Shown here in pieces: positions 25,343 through 34,673 of a stretch of 64,000 nt of DNA. Source of the DNA: Cognatilysobacter tabacisoli (lineage in GTDB: Bacteria > Pseudomonadota > Gammaproteobacteria > Xanthomonadales > Xanthomonadaceae); the NCBI RefSeq assembly GCF_003586305.1, contig NZ_KZ987400.1, positions 124,001 to 188,000 of the forward strand. The letters run 5' to 3'. The position numbers and the translations under genes are program-made. How positions within the stretch are numbered: position 1 is the first letter of the stretch; each line of letters opens with the position of its first letter. Under the pieces are notes generated by a model. It was not told the DNA's origin. It was given only the letters and a program-made list of their open reading frames with translations, and did not search any database.

Positions 25343-26368
25343 TCACGCGCCGCGGTCGCCGCGCAGCTCCTGGGTCGCGTGGCGATCGCCCGACGCGGCG
25401 CGCGCGGCGACGATGCTGAAGGCGACGATGCCGACCACGACGACGCCGGCCCCGAGCAGCGCGCGGCCCTGAGGCCACGCCTCGCCCAGCCACAGCGCGC
25501 CGATCACCGTCGCGAACAGGATCTCCGCGGCCTGCATCGCCTCGGCCGCGGCCAGCCCGGTCGGGTCGTGGCGGACCATGCCGGTGGCCTGGAAGAACAG
25601 CACCGTCGCGATCACGCCGGCGCCGAGCGCGACCCCCGCGGCGAGCCACACCTGCCCGGCCGGCGGCGGCCCGAGCTGCGCCCACGCGACCGCGGCGATC
25701 GCCCACCACAGCGGCTGGCTCGCCAGCGTCAGGCCGAACACGCGCTGGGTCGCGTTGAGTTCGGGCTCGCCGGCCGGGTGGTGGCGCTCGAGGTGCAGCA
25801 GCAGCCCGCGGTTGCCGAGCGGGTACGCGAACGCGGCGATCGCGCCGAACAGCAGGCCGAGCCACGCGCCGCGGTCGAGCGCGCCGCCGGCGTGGCCGAC
25901 CTGCATCAGCAGCACGCCGGCGACGACCACCAGCCCGGCCGCCATCGCCGCGCGCGGGATCCGCGCGCGGTGGTCGCGCGCACCGGCGCCGCGGTACAGC
26001 AGCGGCGCGACCAGCATCCCGGCGATCACGGTCAGCTGGAACGTGCCGGCGACCAGCCACGCCGGGCCGCTCGCGGCGGCGTAGCTGAGCCCGAGGTAGA
26101 ACACGACGAAGCCGATGCCGCTCCACAGCAGCCACGCGCCCGGGTGCCGCGCGATCGCGCGCCACACCGGCGCGACGCCGCCCTGCCAGCGCATCACCGC
26201 CAGCAGCAGCGGCAGCGTGATCAGGTAGCGCAGCGCCGCCGTCCACGCCCAGTGCCCGCCGGCGTTGACCGCGGCGCGGTTGAGCACGTAGGTGCAGGTG
26301 AAGAACAGCGCCGACAGCAGCGACACGCCGACCGCGACCAGGGCGACGCGGCGCATCGGCGCGTTCAC
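25343..26368 (-). CDS. EamA/EmrE-type transporter, fifth gene of the biotin operon
   Basis: 341 residues from GTG 26368, overlapping the bioC stop by four bases (GTGA); ATG 26356 is an alternative. Ten hydrophobic segments in two halves match the multidrug-resistance efflux branch of the DMT superfamily (PF13536-like). Blocks include FFTCTYVLNRAAV in helix 1 and AAEAMQAAEILFATVIGALW late in the protein. Translational coupling to bioC suggests co-expression with biotin synthesis; transport of biotin or a precursor is inference only. Confidence 0.8.
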   Translation of the reverse strand: MNAPMRRVALVAVGVSLLSALFFTCTYVLNRAAVNAGGHWAWTAALRYLITLPLLLAVMRWQGGVAPVWRAIARHPGAWLLWSGIGFVVFYLGLSYAAASGPAWLVAGTFQLTVIAGMLVAPLLYRGAGARDHRARIPRAAMAAGLVVVAGVLLMQVGHAGGALDRGAWLGLLFGAIAAFAYPLGNRGLLLHLERHHPAGEPELNATQRVFGLTLASQPLWWAIAAVAWAQLGPPPAGQVWLAAGVALGAGVIATVLFFQATGMVRHDPTGLAAAEAMQAAEILFATVIGALWLGEAWPQGRALLGAGVVVVGIVAFSIVAARAASGDRHATQELRGDRGA

Positions 26369-27303
26369 CGCCGGCGCACCGGGATCGCGCCGACCGGCAC
26401 GCGGACCTCGTCGACGCCGCCGACGCGGATCGGCGCGCCCGGCGGCGGCCCCCAGGCGTGCGCGTAGATGACCTCCCACGTCGCCGGCAGCAGCCCGCCG
26501 AGCGGTTCGCCGGGCGGGCGGCGCAGCGGCTCGTACGCCTGGGCCGCGCGGGCGAAGCGCGCGCGGCCGGTCAGGCTGCGCCGCCGGCCGCGCATCGCGT
26601 TGGTCGCGCCGAGCGTGCGCAGCTCGCGCATCAGCGCGCCGAGGTCGGCGTGGCCGAGCGTGAACTCGTCGCGGTCGAGCACCGGGTCCTTGAAGCCGGC
26701 GGCGATCATCGCGTCGCCGAACTGCGCGATCGACGCGAACGGGCTGACGTGCGGCGCGTCGTCGGCCTGCCCGAACGCGCCGCGCAGCTCGAACAGCGTG
26801 TCCGGCCCGAACGTCGACACCAGCAGCAGCCCGCCCGGCCTGAGCACGCGGCGGAAGCCGGCGAACACCGCCGGCAGGTCCTCGACCCACTGCAGGCACA
26901 GGTTCGAATACAGCACGTCGACGCTCGCGTCGCGCAGCGGCAGCGCGCGCGCGTCGGCGCACAGCGCGCGCGGCCGGCGGCCGAAGTCGAACAGCCCGCG
27001 GCGCGCGCCGGCGTTGCGCTGCGCGGCCTGCGCCATGCCCGGCGCGAGATCGATCGCCAGCACCTGCGCCTTCGGCCAGCGCTGCTGCATCGCGAGCGCG
27101 GCGTGGCCGGGGCCGCAGCCGAGGTCGACGACGACCGCCGGCGGCGCCGCGCCGCGCGACGGGTCGTCGTAGTAGTCGAGCGATTCCGACAGCCGCGCGC
27201 CAACCTCGCGCTGCAGCGCGGCGGCATCGTCGTAGTGCGCGGCCGCGCGCGAGAACGCGCGGCGCACCTGGCGGTGGTCGAACAGCGGCGGCGATGCGCT
27301 CAT
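26365..27303 (-). CDS. bioC: malonyl-[ACP] O-methyltransferase BioC
   Basis: 312 residues from ATG 27303. The N-terminal BioC block FDHRQVRRAFSRAAAHYD is followed by the SAM-binding motif VVDLGCGPGHAAL and the LYSNLCLQWVEDL block typical of BioC. The enzyme methylates malonyl-ACP so that fatty-acid synthesis can make the pimeloyl chain. It is about 50 residues longer than the E. coli enzyme, mostly in the middle (after AMRGRRRSLTGR) and at the C-terminus, as in other Xanthomonadaceae. Its start overlaps the bioH stop by four bases. Confidence 0.92.
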   Translation of the reverse strand: MSASPPLFDHRQVRRAFSRAAAHYDDAAALQREVGARLSESLDYYDDPSRGAAPPAVVVDLGCGPGHAALAMQQRWPKAQVLAIDLAPGMAQAAQRNAGARRGLFDFGRRPRALCADARALPLRDASVDVLYSNLCLQWVEDLPAVFAGFRRVLRPGGLLLVSTFGPDTLFELRGAFGQADDAPHVSPFASIAQFGDAMIAAGFKDPVLDRDEFTLGHADLGALMRELRTLGATNAMRGRRRSLTGRARFARAAQAYEPLRRPPGEPLGGLLPATWEVIYAHAWGPPPGAPIRVGGVDEVRVPVGAIPVRRR

Positions 27304-28106
27304 CGCGCGGCCCCGGCGGCGCGCGCGGGCTGCGACGCCGGCAGCGCGTCGACGAATTCGACGATCGCGTCGGCAACGGCGTCGGCGGCGCCGAGGAACG
27401 GCGCATGGCCGGCGTCGGCGATCACGACGCTGCGCGCATCCGGCGCCAGCGCGGCCGCGGCCGGCATCGCGCCGGACGGCACCAGCTTGTCGCGGCGGCC
27501 GGACACCCACAGGCTCGGCACGCGCAGCCCCGGCAGTTCGCCGCGCAGGTCGAGTCGGTCGAGCAGTACCAGGCCCTGCAGCAGCGCGTGCTCGCTCGGC
27601 TCGCCGCGCTCGAACGCCTGCGCGCGCAGGCGCCGCAGCTCGTCCTGCGCGTGCGCCGAGCCGAGCGCCTCGAGCGCGAGGAAGCCCTCGAGCGTGCCGC
27701 GGAAGTCGCGCCGCAGCGCGTCGCCGAACTCGCGGAACAGGCTGGAGCGCACGCCGTGCGGCCAACCGTCGGCGGCGTCGCCGACGAAGCGCGGCGACGA
27801 GGCGAGCATCACCAGCCCGCGCACCGCGTCCGGATGGTCGAGCGCGGCGCGCAGCGCGAACTGGCCGCCGAGCGACCAGCCCAGCCACACCGCGTCGGGC
27901 ACGCGCGCGACCAGCGCGGCGGCCAGCGTCGCCGGCTCGAGCGCGGTGTCGCTGTCGCGCGCGTGGCCGTGGCCGGGCAGGTCGACCAGGTGCAGCGTGT
28001 AGCGGTGCTCGAGGCGTTCGACCAGCGGCGCGAACAGGCCGCCGTGCATCGCCCAGCCGTGGATCAGTGCCAGCGCCGGGCCGCGCCCGCGCGTTTCGAT
28101 GTGCAT
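27300..28106 (-). CDS. bioH: pimeloyl-[ACP] methyl ester carboxylesterase BioH
   Basis: 268 residues. An alpha/beta-hydrolase with the nucleophile elbow GWSLGG (Ser78), the oxyanion region HGWAMHGG near residues 16-23, the acid in SGRRDKLVP and the histidine in DAGHAPFL. It cleaves the methyl ester of pimeloyl-ACP, ending the chain-building phase of biotin synthesis. The position between bioF and bioC in one operon confirms the assignment over generic esterases. Confidence 0.9.
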   Translation of the reverse strand: MHIETRGRGPALALIHGWAMHGGLFAPLVERLEHRYTLHLVDLPGHGHARDSDTALEPATLAAALVARVPDAVWLGWSLGGQFALRAALDHPDAVRGLVMLASSPRFVGDAADGWPHGVRSSLFREFGDALRRDFRGTLEGFLALEALGSAHAQDELRRLRAQAFERGEPSEHALLQGLVLLDRLDLRGELPGLRVPSLWVSGRRDKLVPSGAMPAAAALAPDARSVVIADAGHAPFLGAADAVADAIVEFVDALPASQPARAAGAAR

Positions 28107-28173
28107 GCGATGTCTGCTGCGTGGGGGACGGCGCGGCCGCGGCCGCGTCGACGGGGGATCGGGTGCGCGCTCG

Positions 28174-29394
28174 TCAGGCCGAGGCCAGCAGGCCCATCTC
28201 GGCGACGCGCGCCTCGGCCTCGGCGCGATCGCGCGCGCGCGCGATGGTCTCGACCAGGCCGTCGACGTCGGCGACGCCGTGCAGCGCGCTGAGCGTGACG
28301 CGCAGCCGCGCGCGGCCTTCCGGCACGGTCGGCGGGCGGATCGCCGCGACCCAGTAGCCGGCGCGCTCGAGCGTGCCGGCCATCGACAGCGCGCGCGCGT
28401 TGTCGCCGCACAGCACCGGCTGGATCGGCGTGTCCGACGGCAACCGCGCCAGGCCGACGCGGTCGGCGCGCTCGTGGAAGCGCGCGACCAGCTCGGCCAG
28501 GCGATCGCGTCGCCAGTGCTCGCCGCGCGCCAGCTTGACCGCGGCCAGCGTCGCCGCGGCCTGCGCAGGCGGCAGCGCGGTGGTGTAGATGTACGGGCGC
28601 GCGCTCTGCGCGAGGTGGTCGAGCAGGTCGGCGTCGCCGACCAGCGCCGCGCCGTAGCCGCCGAGCGCCTTGCCGAGCGTGACCAGCTGCAGCGGCACCT
28701 CGGCGGTGGACAGCTTCGCCGCGGCGACGCTGCCGCGACCGTCGGCGCCGACCACGCCGACGCCGTGCGCGTCGTCGACGTACAGCAGCGCCTTCTGCAC
28801 GCGCGCGACCAGCGCCAGCTCCTTCAGCGGGGCGATGTCGCCGTCCATGCTGAATACGCCGTCGGTGGCCAGCAGCGCGAGCCCTTCGGGCTGCGCGCGC
28901 AACTGGCGCAGCGCGCCCTCGGCGTCGGCGTGCGGGTAGCGGCGCAGCTTGCAGCCGGCCAGCCGCGCGGCGTCGACCAGGCTGGCGTGGTTGAGGCGGT
29001 CCTGCACGCAGACGTCGTCGTCGCCGAGCAGGGCCTGCAGCACCGCGAGGTTGGCGAGGAAGCCCGATCCGAACAGCAGCGCGCGCGGCGCGCCGAGCCA
29101 GTCGGCCAGCTCCTTCTCGAGCGCGTCGTGCAGCGCGTGGTGGCCGCAGACCAGGTGCGAGGCAACGCCGCCGGCGCCCTCGCGCGCGGCCGCGTCCTGC
29201 AGCGCGCCGACCACGGCGTAGTGCTGGGACAGGCCGAGGTAGTCGTTGCCACAGAAGTTCAGCAGGCTGCGCCCGTCGACTTCGACCCGGGCGCCGTCGC
29301 GGTGTCCGACGCTGCGGCGCGAGCGCACGCGCGCGGCGGCGACGCGCTCGGCCGCGGCCGCCTCGATCCGCTCACGCCACTGCGCGCGGGCCAT
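28174..29394 (-). CDS. bioF: 8-amino-7-oxononanoate synthase
   Basis: 406 residues from ATG 29394, two bases after the bioB stop. A PLP enzyme of the alpha-oxoamine synthase family: the lysine is in [10 protein letters not shown], with [10 protein letters not shown] and GNDYLGLS as supporting blocks. It condenses pimeloyl-ACP with alanine to give KAPA. The length is slightly above the E. coli enzyme (384). An upstream ATG-containing frame inside bioB was rejected. Confidence 0.94.
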   Translation of the reverse strand: MARAQWRERIEAAAAERVAAARVRSRRSVGHRDGARVEVDGRSLLNFCGNDYLGLSQHYAVVGALQDAAAREGAGGVASHLVCGHHALHDALEKELADWLGAPRALLFGSGFLANLAVLQALLGDDDVCVQDRLNHASLVDAARLAGCKLRRYPHADAEGALRQLRAQPEGLALLATDGVFSMDGDIAPLKELALVARVQKALLYVDDAHGVGVVGADGRGSVAAAKLSTAEVPLQLVTLGKALGGYGAALVGDADLLDHLAQSARPYIYTTALPPAQAAATLAAVKLARGEHWRRDRLAELVARFHERADRVGLARLPSDTPIQPVLCGDNARALSMAGTLERAGYWVAAIRPPTVPEGRARLRVTLSALHGVADVDGLVETIARARDRAEAEARVAEMGLLASA

Positions 29395-29396
29395 CG

Positions 29397-30515
29397 TCAG
29401 GCCTGCGCGGCAGCCGCGCAGGACGCGGACGGTGCGGCGTCGGCGACGCCCGGCCCGTCGATCGCGGGCAGTTCGATGATGTCGGCGTGCACGGTGCCCC
29501 CCCGGCCATGTGCAGGTGACTCGATCACCTGCATGGGGCGCAGGCCGAGACGTGCAAACAATGCCATGTCGCGCTCGGTGTCGGGGTTGCCGGTCGTCAG
29601 CAATTTCTCGCCGTAGAAGATGGAATTGGCCCCGGCCAGGAAGCACAGCGCCTGCAGCTCGTCGCTCATCGCCTCGCGGCCGGCCGACAGCCGCACCATC
29701 GAGCGCGGCATCAGCAGGCGGGCGACGGCGATCGTGCGGACGAACTCGAACGGGTCGAGCTCGGCGGTCCCGTTCAGCGGCGTGCCCTCGACCTGGACCA
29801 GCCGGTTGATCGGCACCGAGTCCGGGTGCGCCGGCAGGTTGGCCAGCGCCTGCAGCAGGCCGGCGCGCTGGTCGCGGGTCTCGCCCATGCCGACGATGCC
29901 GCCGCAGCAGGTCTTCATGCCGGCGTCGCGGACGTGGCCGAGGGTGTCGAGGCGATCCTGGAACTCGCGCGTGTGGATGACCTCGCCGTAGAACTCCGGC
30001 GCGGTGTCGAGGTTGTGGTTGTAGTAGTCGAGGCCGGCGTCGCGCAGCGCGCGGGCCTGGTCGCCCGACAGCATGCCGAGCGTGGCGCAGGTCTCGAGCC
30101 CGAGCGCCTTGACCTCAGAAATCATCGCCGCGACCTTCGGGATGTCCCGGTCCTTCGGCGAGCGCCACGCCGCGCCCATGCAGAAGCGCGAGGCGCCGGC
30201 GGCCTTGGCCTGGCGGGCCTTCTCGAGCACCGCCTCGGTGCTCATCAGCTTCGTGGCGTCGACGCCGGTGTGGTAGCGCGCCGCCTGCGGGCAGTAGCCG
30301 CAGTCCTCGGGGCAGCCGCCGGTCTTGACCGACAGCAGGGTGCTGACCTGGACCTCGGCGGGGTCGAACGTCGCGCGGTGCACGGTCGCGGCGCGGTGCA
30401 GCAGTTCCGGGAACGGCAGGTCGAACAGCGCGCGGACCTCGGCACGCGACCAGTCGTGGCGCAGCGCGTCGGACTTCTCCGACCCGGCGGCGCGGGGGGC
30501 AACAACAGCGGACAT
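29397..30515 (-). CDS. bioB: biotin synthase
   Basis: 372 residues from ATG 30515. A radical-SAM enzyme with the [4Fe-4S] motif CPEDCGYC (Cys68, Cys72, Cys75). Further cysteines in [17 protein letters not shown] and [12 protein letters not shown] belong to the [2Fe-2S] sulfur donor site. It inserts sulfur into dethiobiotin. It is the first gene of the operon bioB-bioF-bioH-bioC-transporter; bioA and bioD are absent from the window. The C-terminal Ala-rich tail (about 25 residues) is extra. Confidence 0.96.
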   Translation of the reverse strand: MSAVVAPRAAGSEKSDALRHDWSRAEVRALFDLPFPELLHRAATVHRATFDPAEVQVSTLLSVKTGGCPEDCGYCPQAARYHTGVDATKLMSTEAVLEKARQAKAAGASRFCMGAAWRSPKDRDIPKVAAMISEVKALGLETCATLGMLSGDQARALRDAGLDYYNHNLDTAPEFYGEVIHTREFQDRLDTLGHVRDAGMKTCCGGIVGMGETRDQRAGLLQALANLPAHPDSVPINRLVQVEGTPLNGTAELDPFEFVRTIAVARLLMPRSMVRLSAGREAMSDELQALCFLAGANSIFYGEKLLTTGNPDTERDMALFARLGLRPMQVIESPAHGRGGTVHADIIELPAIDGPGVADAAPSASCAAAAQA

Positions 30516-30564
30516 GGGGGACTTCCGACAGACCGGACCGGCCGAGGCCGGCAGTCTGGAAACC

Positions 30565-31341
30565 ATGCCCGGCCCTGTCAACCAAGCTCCCCCGACGAAA
30601 GTTGACGGCCGCCGCGCGCGGCTGGCGTTCTGGCTGCGCCACGACGCCGCGCGGCTGCTGTGGCCGGGCACCTGCCTGCTGTGCGACGCGCCGGCCGGCG
30701 ACGGGCCGGACCTGTGCGCACCGTGTTTCGACGCGCTGCCGTGGCTGGCCGACGCGTGCGCAGGCTGTGCGCTGCCGCTGCCCCCCGGCGCGCCGGTCGA
30801 CGGCGGCGAGGGCGCGCGGCTGTGCGGCCCATGCCAGTCCGCCCGCTCACCGCTCGCGACGGTGCGCGCGGCCTGCCTGTACGCCGCGCCGCTCGACCGC
30901 CTGCTGCCGCGCTTCAAGTTCCACGACGACCTGACCGCCGGCGCGCTGCTGGCCGAACTGATGGCCGAAGCGCTGGCCGATGCGCCGCGACCCGACGCGG
31001 TGGTGCCGCTGCCGCTGCACCGCGCGCGGCTGCGCGCCCGCGGCTACGACCAGGCGCTGGAGCTGGCCCGGCCGCTGGCGCGCGCGCTCGGGCTGCCGCT
31101 GCTCGCCGAGGCCCTGGTGCGCACCCGCCTGACCGCGCCGCAGTCGCGGCTCGACGCGGACGCGCGCCGGCGCAACGTCCGCGACGCGTTCGCGGTCCGT
31201 CCGGGCGCGGCGCTGCCGGCGCACGTGGCGCTGGTCGACGACGTCATGACCACCGGCGCGACGCTGCGCGCGGCCGCGCATGCGCTGCGGCGGGCCGGCG
31301 TCGCGCGGATCGATGCCTGGGTGTGCGCGCGGGTGCCGTGA
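30565..31341 (+). CDS. comF: ComF family phosphoribosyltransferase-like protein
   Basis: 258 residues from ATG 30565, divergent from bioB. The N-terminal zinc-ribbon-like part has paired cysteines (CLLCDAP, CAPCFD, CAGCALP, CGPCQ), followed by a PRTase domain with the PRPP loop [12 protein letters not shown] and the ComF block [11 protein letters not shown]. ComF proteins (GntX/YhgH) take part in DNA uptake or in use of DNA as nutrient; the biochemical activity is not established. The first 20 residues overlap the putative BirA operator, so the true start could be further in. Confidence 0.88.
   Translation: MPGPVNQAPPTKVDGRRARLAFWLRHDAARLLWPGTCLLCDAPAGDGPDLCAPCFDALPWLADACAGCALPLPPGAPVDGGEGARLCGPCQSARSPLATVRAACLYAAPLDRLLPRFKFHDDLTAGALLAELMAEALADAPRPDAVVPLPLHRARLRARGYDQALELARPLARALGLPLLAEALVRTRLTAPQSRLDADARRRNVRDAFAVRPGAALPAHVALVDDVMTTGATLRAAAHALRRAGVARIDAWVCARVP
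30575..30608. promoter_or_regulatory. candidate BirA operator
   Basis: CTGTCAACC and AGTTGACGG are arranged as an inverted repeat separated by 16 bp. Compared with the BirA consensus (TTGTMAACC and its complement 14-16 bp apart), the first half matches 8 of 9 bases and the second matches 6 of 9. It lies 60 bp upstream of bioB, over the first codons of comF. That it overlaps coding sequence lowers confidence. Confidence 0.4.
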
Positions 31342-31344
31342 CGC

Positions 31345-31917
31345 TCAGCCGCCGCCGGCGGGCGTCGGTGTCGGTGCCGGTGCCGGAGCGGGCGGCGGCG
31401 GGGCCGGGCGCGCCGTGGGGCGCGCGATGTCGGCGCGCGGCGCCCGGCCCGACCCGATCACCGCGACCGCGCGCAGCTCGACCGGTGCGCCCGGCTGCAG
31501 CAGCGCGGTGGTGCCCACCGCCGACCACGCCGGGTAGTGGTCTGGGAAGAACTCGTGGTGGATCGGCGCGAAGCGGGCGAATTCGGCGCCGAACGTCGCG
31601 CTGTCGGTCGCGCCGGCGTGGAAGCTGGTCAGCTCGACCACGTCGGCCAGCGTCGCCCCGGCGGTCGCCAGGTGCGCGCGCAGCGACTCGAACATCGCGC
31701 GCACCTTGGCTTCGTAGGTGTCGCCGCGCCCGGCCGGAATGCCGGACACGATGACCATGTCGCCGACGCGCACGACCGGGCTGTAGTGGTAGTCGTGGTA
31801 GCTGCGCTCCATGCCGCGCGGGGCGAAGTGCTCGCGCGACGGGGCGGCGTCCTGCGCGGCGGCCGGCGACGGCAGCAGCGCAAGCAGGGCGGGCAGTGCG
31901 AAGGCGATCCGGGGCAT
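31345..31917 (-). CDS. secreted Rid (YjgF/UK114) family protein
   Basis: 190 residues from ATG 31917 with a signal peptide (ALLALLPSPAAAQ, cleavage near residue 22). The Rid domain spans about residues 35-160 with VRVGDMVIVSGIP and TSFHAGATDSATFGAEFARF. The arginine that defines imine-deaminating RidA is not found in the expected VARLP-like segment, which reads TTALLQPGAP here, so deaminase activity is doubtful. A Pro/Ala-rich C-terminal tail is added. Periplasmic location is unusual for the family. Confidence 0.78.
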   Translation of the reverse strand: MPRIAFALPALLALLPSPAAAQDAAPSREHFAPRGMERSYHDYHYSPVVRVGDMVIVSGIPAGRGDTYEAKVRAMFESLRAHLATAGATLADVVELTSFHAGATDSATFGAEFARFAPIHHEFFPDHYPAWSAVGTTALLQPGAPVELRAVAVIGSGRAPRADIARPTARPAPPPPAPAPAPTPTPAGGG

Positions 31918-32078
31918 GGCGGCACGGGCGATGGGAGACCGCGCGCATTGCAGCAGCGGGCGGCGCGGCGCGCGCGCGGCGCAAGTCACGGTGACTTCCT
32001 CCCCGTCACGCGAATGCCGGTCGCAGGAAGCCCGGAGGCCCCCAACGGTCGCGACCGTTCGGCCGGCGCGCCCAGCAG

Positions 32079-32984
32079 CTACGCGGCCGGACGCAGCGCC
32101 AGGTCCGCGGCCAGCCCGGCGAACACCGCCAGCCCGACCCAGTGGTTGTGCAGGAACGCGCGGAAGCACGCGTCGCGTTTGCGGTGGCGGGCGATGCGGA
32201 ACTCCCAGGCGACGAGCAGCGCCGCGACGCCGAGCCCGATCCACCAGTACAGGCCGAGCGCGCCGCGCTGGCCGACCAGCCCCAGCGCCGCGAAGAACAG
32301 TGCGTACAGCACCGCCTGCGCGGCCAGGTCGAGCTCGCCGAACAGGATCGCGGTCGACTTGCTGCCCATCCGCAGGTCGTCGTCGCGGTCGACCATCGCG
32401 TACCAGGTGTCGTACGCGGTCGCCCACAGGATGTTGGCCACGTACAGCAGCCACGCCACCGCCGGCACCTCCCCGCGGACCGCGGCGAACGCCATCGGGA
32501 TGCCCCAGCCGAACGCCAGCCCGAGGTAGACCTGCGGCAGGTAGGTGTAGCGCTTCAGGTACGGGTAGCTGGCGGCCAGCAGCACGCCGACCACGCTCAT
32601 TGCGATGGTGAGCCGGTTCAGCGTCAGCACCAGCGTGAACGCCACCAGCATCAGCACCGCGAACACGATCAGCGCTTCGCGCCCGGACACCGCGCCGGTC
32701 GCCAGCGGGCGATTGCGGGTGCGCTCGACGTGCGGGTCCAGCCAGCGGTCGGCGTAGTCGTTGATCACGCAGCCGGCCGAGCGCGTCAGCCACACGCCGA
32801 GGGTGAACACCAGCAGCGGCCACCACGGCGGCACGCCGCCTGCGGCCAGCCACAGCCCCCACCAGGTCGGCCACAGCAGCAGCAGCCAGCCGATCGGGCG
32901 GTCTCCGCGCACCAGCTGCCAGTACGCCGCCAGGCGCTCGCGCCAGTGGCGGCGCGCGGGGGTTTCGAAGCGTTCGTAGCTCAT
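32079..32984 (-). CDS. ubiA: 4-hydroxybenzoate octaprenyltransferase
   Basis: 301 residues from ATG 32984. An integral membrane prenyltransferase with two Asp-rich motifs, NDYADRWLD and [13 protein letters not shown], that bind Mg2+-prenyl diphosphate, and about nine helices. It attaches the isoprenoid tail to 4-hydroxybenzoate in ubiquinone synthesis. The length matches UbiA. The longer upstream frame (start 33047) is unlikely. The gene is isolated from other ubi genes here. Confidence 0.93.
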   Translation of the reverse strand: MSYERFETPARRHWRERLAAYWQLVRGDRPIGWLLLLWPTWWGLWLAAGGVPPWWPLLVFTLGVWLTRSAGCVINDYADRWLDPHVERTRNRPLATGAVSGREALIVFAVLMLVAFTLVLTLNRLTIAMSVVGVLLAASYPYLKRYTYLPQVYLGLAFGWGIPMAFAAVRGEVPAVAWLLYVANILWATAYDTWYAMVDRDDDLRMGSKSTAILFGELDLAAQAVLYALFFAALGLVGQRGALGLYWWIGLGVAALLVAWEFRIARHRKRDACFRAFLHNHWVGLAVFAGLAADLALRPAA

Positions 32985-33111
32985 CGATCGGCCGGAAGGG
33001 GAACGGCGCGGGGCGCGCGGGGCGGCAGGCAGCCCGCTGCCGCGCATTTGCCGCTAGAATGCCAGCCCCGCGAGGCCCTGCACGTGCTGCACGGACCGCG
33101 GGAATCGCCAG

Positions 33112-33188
33112 GCGCCCGTAGCTCAGCCGGATAGAGTAGTGGCTTCCGAAGCCATTGGTCGGGGGTTCGAATCCCTCCGGGCGCGCCA
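33112..33188 (+). tRNA. tRNA-Arg (anticodon CCG)
   Basis: A 77-nt cloverleaf with encoded CCA. The acceptor stem is GCGCCCG (33112-33118) with CGGGCGC (33178-33184). The anticodon arm is GTGGC-TTCCGAA-GCCAT, giving anticodon CCG for CGG codons. The T-arm contains GGTTCGAATC. Confidence 0.96.
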
Positions 33189-33217
33189 TCTCCGTGCCTC
33201 GGCACCGGGGCCGGTCC

Positions 33218-33223
33218 TATAAT
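33218..33223 (+). promoter_or_regulatory. candidate -10 box of the cytochrome c gene
   Basis: A perfect TATAAT lies 86 bp upstream of the cytochrome c start and 30 bp downstream of the tRNA. The -35 region (TGCCTC at 17 bp) is poor. Confidence 0.45.
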
Positions 33224-33308
33224 GGCGGGCGGTCGCGCCGGCGGCCGGCTCAATTGGCTTTCGACTGTCGAACGCGTCCGGTCCGCGGACGTGTCCTAAA
33301 GGTGGATC

Positions 33309-33824
33309 GTGCGTAATTACGACCTCGAGTTCCTGAAGAAATTCTCGCTGGTGATCGTGTTCCTGATGGTCGTGACCGTCGGCCTGATCATCGGCTCGAT
33401 CGTGATCAACGGACAGATCCCGCGCGAGCCCAGCGTGGCCGCGGCCAAGGCCACCGAACGCCGCATCGCGCCGGTCGGCGCGGTCTACGCCGGCAGCACC
33501 GGCGCCGCCCAGCAGGCCGCCGCGGCCGCTGCCGCCATGGCGGCCGCCGCCTCGCAGGTCGCCTACGGCGGCACGCTCGACGGCGCGGTGATCTACGACA
33601 ACCTGTGCGCGGGCTGCCACAAGTCGGGCGCCGGTGGCGCGCCGATGCTGGTCGCCTCGGCCTGGACCGCGCGCATCGCGCAGGGCAGCGAGACCATGCA
33701 CCGCCACGCGATCGAGGGTTACACCGGCGCCGCCGGCGTGATGCCGGCCAAGGGCGGCAACCCGGCGCTGACCGACGAGCAGGTCATCGCCACGGTCGAC
33801 TGGATGGTCGCCAACCTGCAGTAA
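33309..33824 (+). CDS. membrane-anchored cytochrome c5 family protein
   Basis: 171 residues from GTG 33309 (AAAGGTGG upstream). An uncleaved N-terminal helix (about 13-33) anchors it, followed by an Ala-rich flexible linker (residues 60-83) and a single class I haem domain. The haem is bound by CAGCH (Cys100, Cys103, His104), with Met145 in GVMPAKGG as likely axial ligand. It is probably an electron carrier to a terminal oxidase or reductase at the periplasmic face. A terminator follows the gene. Confidence 0.9.
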   Translation: MRNYDLEFLKKFSLVIVFLMVVTVGLIIGSIVINGQIPREPSVAAAKATERRIAPVGAVYAGSTGAAQQAAAAAAAMAAAASQVAYGGTLDGAVIYDNLCAGCHKSGAGGAPMLVASAWTARIAQGSETMHRHAIEGYTGAAGVMPAKGGNPALTDEQVIATVDWMVANLQ

Positions 33825-33848
33825 GCGCCGTCGACGCGCCGATTCGCG

Positions 33849-33872
33849 AACGCCGCCTCCGGGCGGCGTTTT
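33849..33872 (+). terminator. rho-independent terminator after the cytochrome gene
   Basis: AACGCCGCC pairs perfectly with GGCGGCGTT around TCCG, and four T span its end. It is 25 bp downstream of the cytochrome stop. Confidence 0.75.
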
Positions 33873-33952
33873 CGTTGGTGTGGGCCGCCTCGACCGGCAA
33901 CGCGGCCGGTGCGCGGTCACGGCGCGTGAACGCGGCGCCGTATCATGGCGCG

Positions 33953-34624
33953 ATGGCCGTCCCCGACTTCCCCACCGCCGATGCGACCGTGCTGCTGCCC
34001 GGCCCCGCCGGCGCGCTCGAGGCCAGCGTCGAGCTGCCCGAGTCCGCCCCGCGCCCGCTGGTGGCGATCGTCTGCCACCCGCTGCCGACCGAGGGCGGGA
34101 CCATGCACAACAAGGTCGTGACGATGGCCGCGCGCGCGCTGCGCGAGTCCGGCGCGACCACGGTGCGCTTCAACTTCCGCGGCATCGGCCAGTCCGAGGG
34201 CGCGTTCGACGAGGGCCGCGGCGAAGCCGAGGACCTGCTCGCGGTGGTCGCGTGGGTGCGCCGGCACCGCCCGGACGCGCAGCTGTGGCTGGGCGGCTTC
34301 AGCTTCGGCGCGTACGTGTCGCTGAAGTGCGCGGGCGACGTCGAGCCGGACTTCCTGCTGTCGATCGCGCCGCCGGCCGGCCGCAGCTGGAACATCGAAG
34401 CGCTGCCGCCGCCGCGCTGCCCGTGGCTGGTGATCCAGGGCGATGCCGACGAGATCGTCGACGCGCAGGCGGTGTACCGCTGGCTCGAGGCGCTGCCGGA
34501 GCCGCCCGAGATCGTGCGCATGCCGGACACCAGCCACTTCTTCCACCGCCGGCTGATCGACCTGCGCGGCGCGATCAAGCACGGCGTGCACGCCTACCTG
34601 CCGCCGGAGTCGCCGGCCGCATGA
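33953..34624 (+). CDS. alpha/beta hydrolase, YfhR/CIB-like
   Basis: 223 residues from ATG 33953. The early block VCHPLPTEGGTMHNKVV and RFNFRGIGQSEG, the nucleophile motif GGFSFGAY, the acid in GDADEIVD and the histidine in DTSHFFHRRL are typical of a common bacterial dienelactone-hydrolase-like family. The substrate is unknown. It is followed by zapE on the same strand after about 50 bp, and is probably co-transcribed with it. Confidence 0.88.
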   Translation: MAVPDFPTADATVLLPGPAGALEASVELPESAPRPLVAIVCHPLPTEGGTMHNKVVTMAARALRESGATTVRFNFRGIGQSEGAFDEGRGEAEDLLAVVAWVRRHRPDAQLWLGGFSFGAYVSLKCAGDVEPDFLLSIAPPAGRSWNIEALPPPRCPWLVIQGDADEIVDAQAVYRWLEALPEPPEIVRMPDTSHFFHRRLIDLRGAIKHGVHAYLPPESPAA

Positions 34625-34673
34625 GCCGACGCGCCGGCCATCGCGCGCCGCCCCGCGCGGCGCGGCCGCGCGC

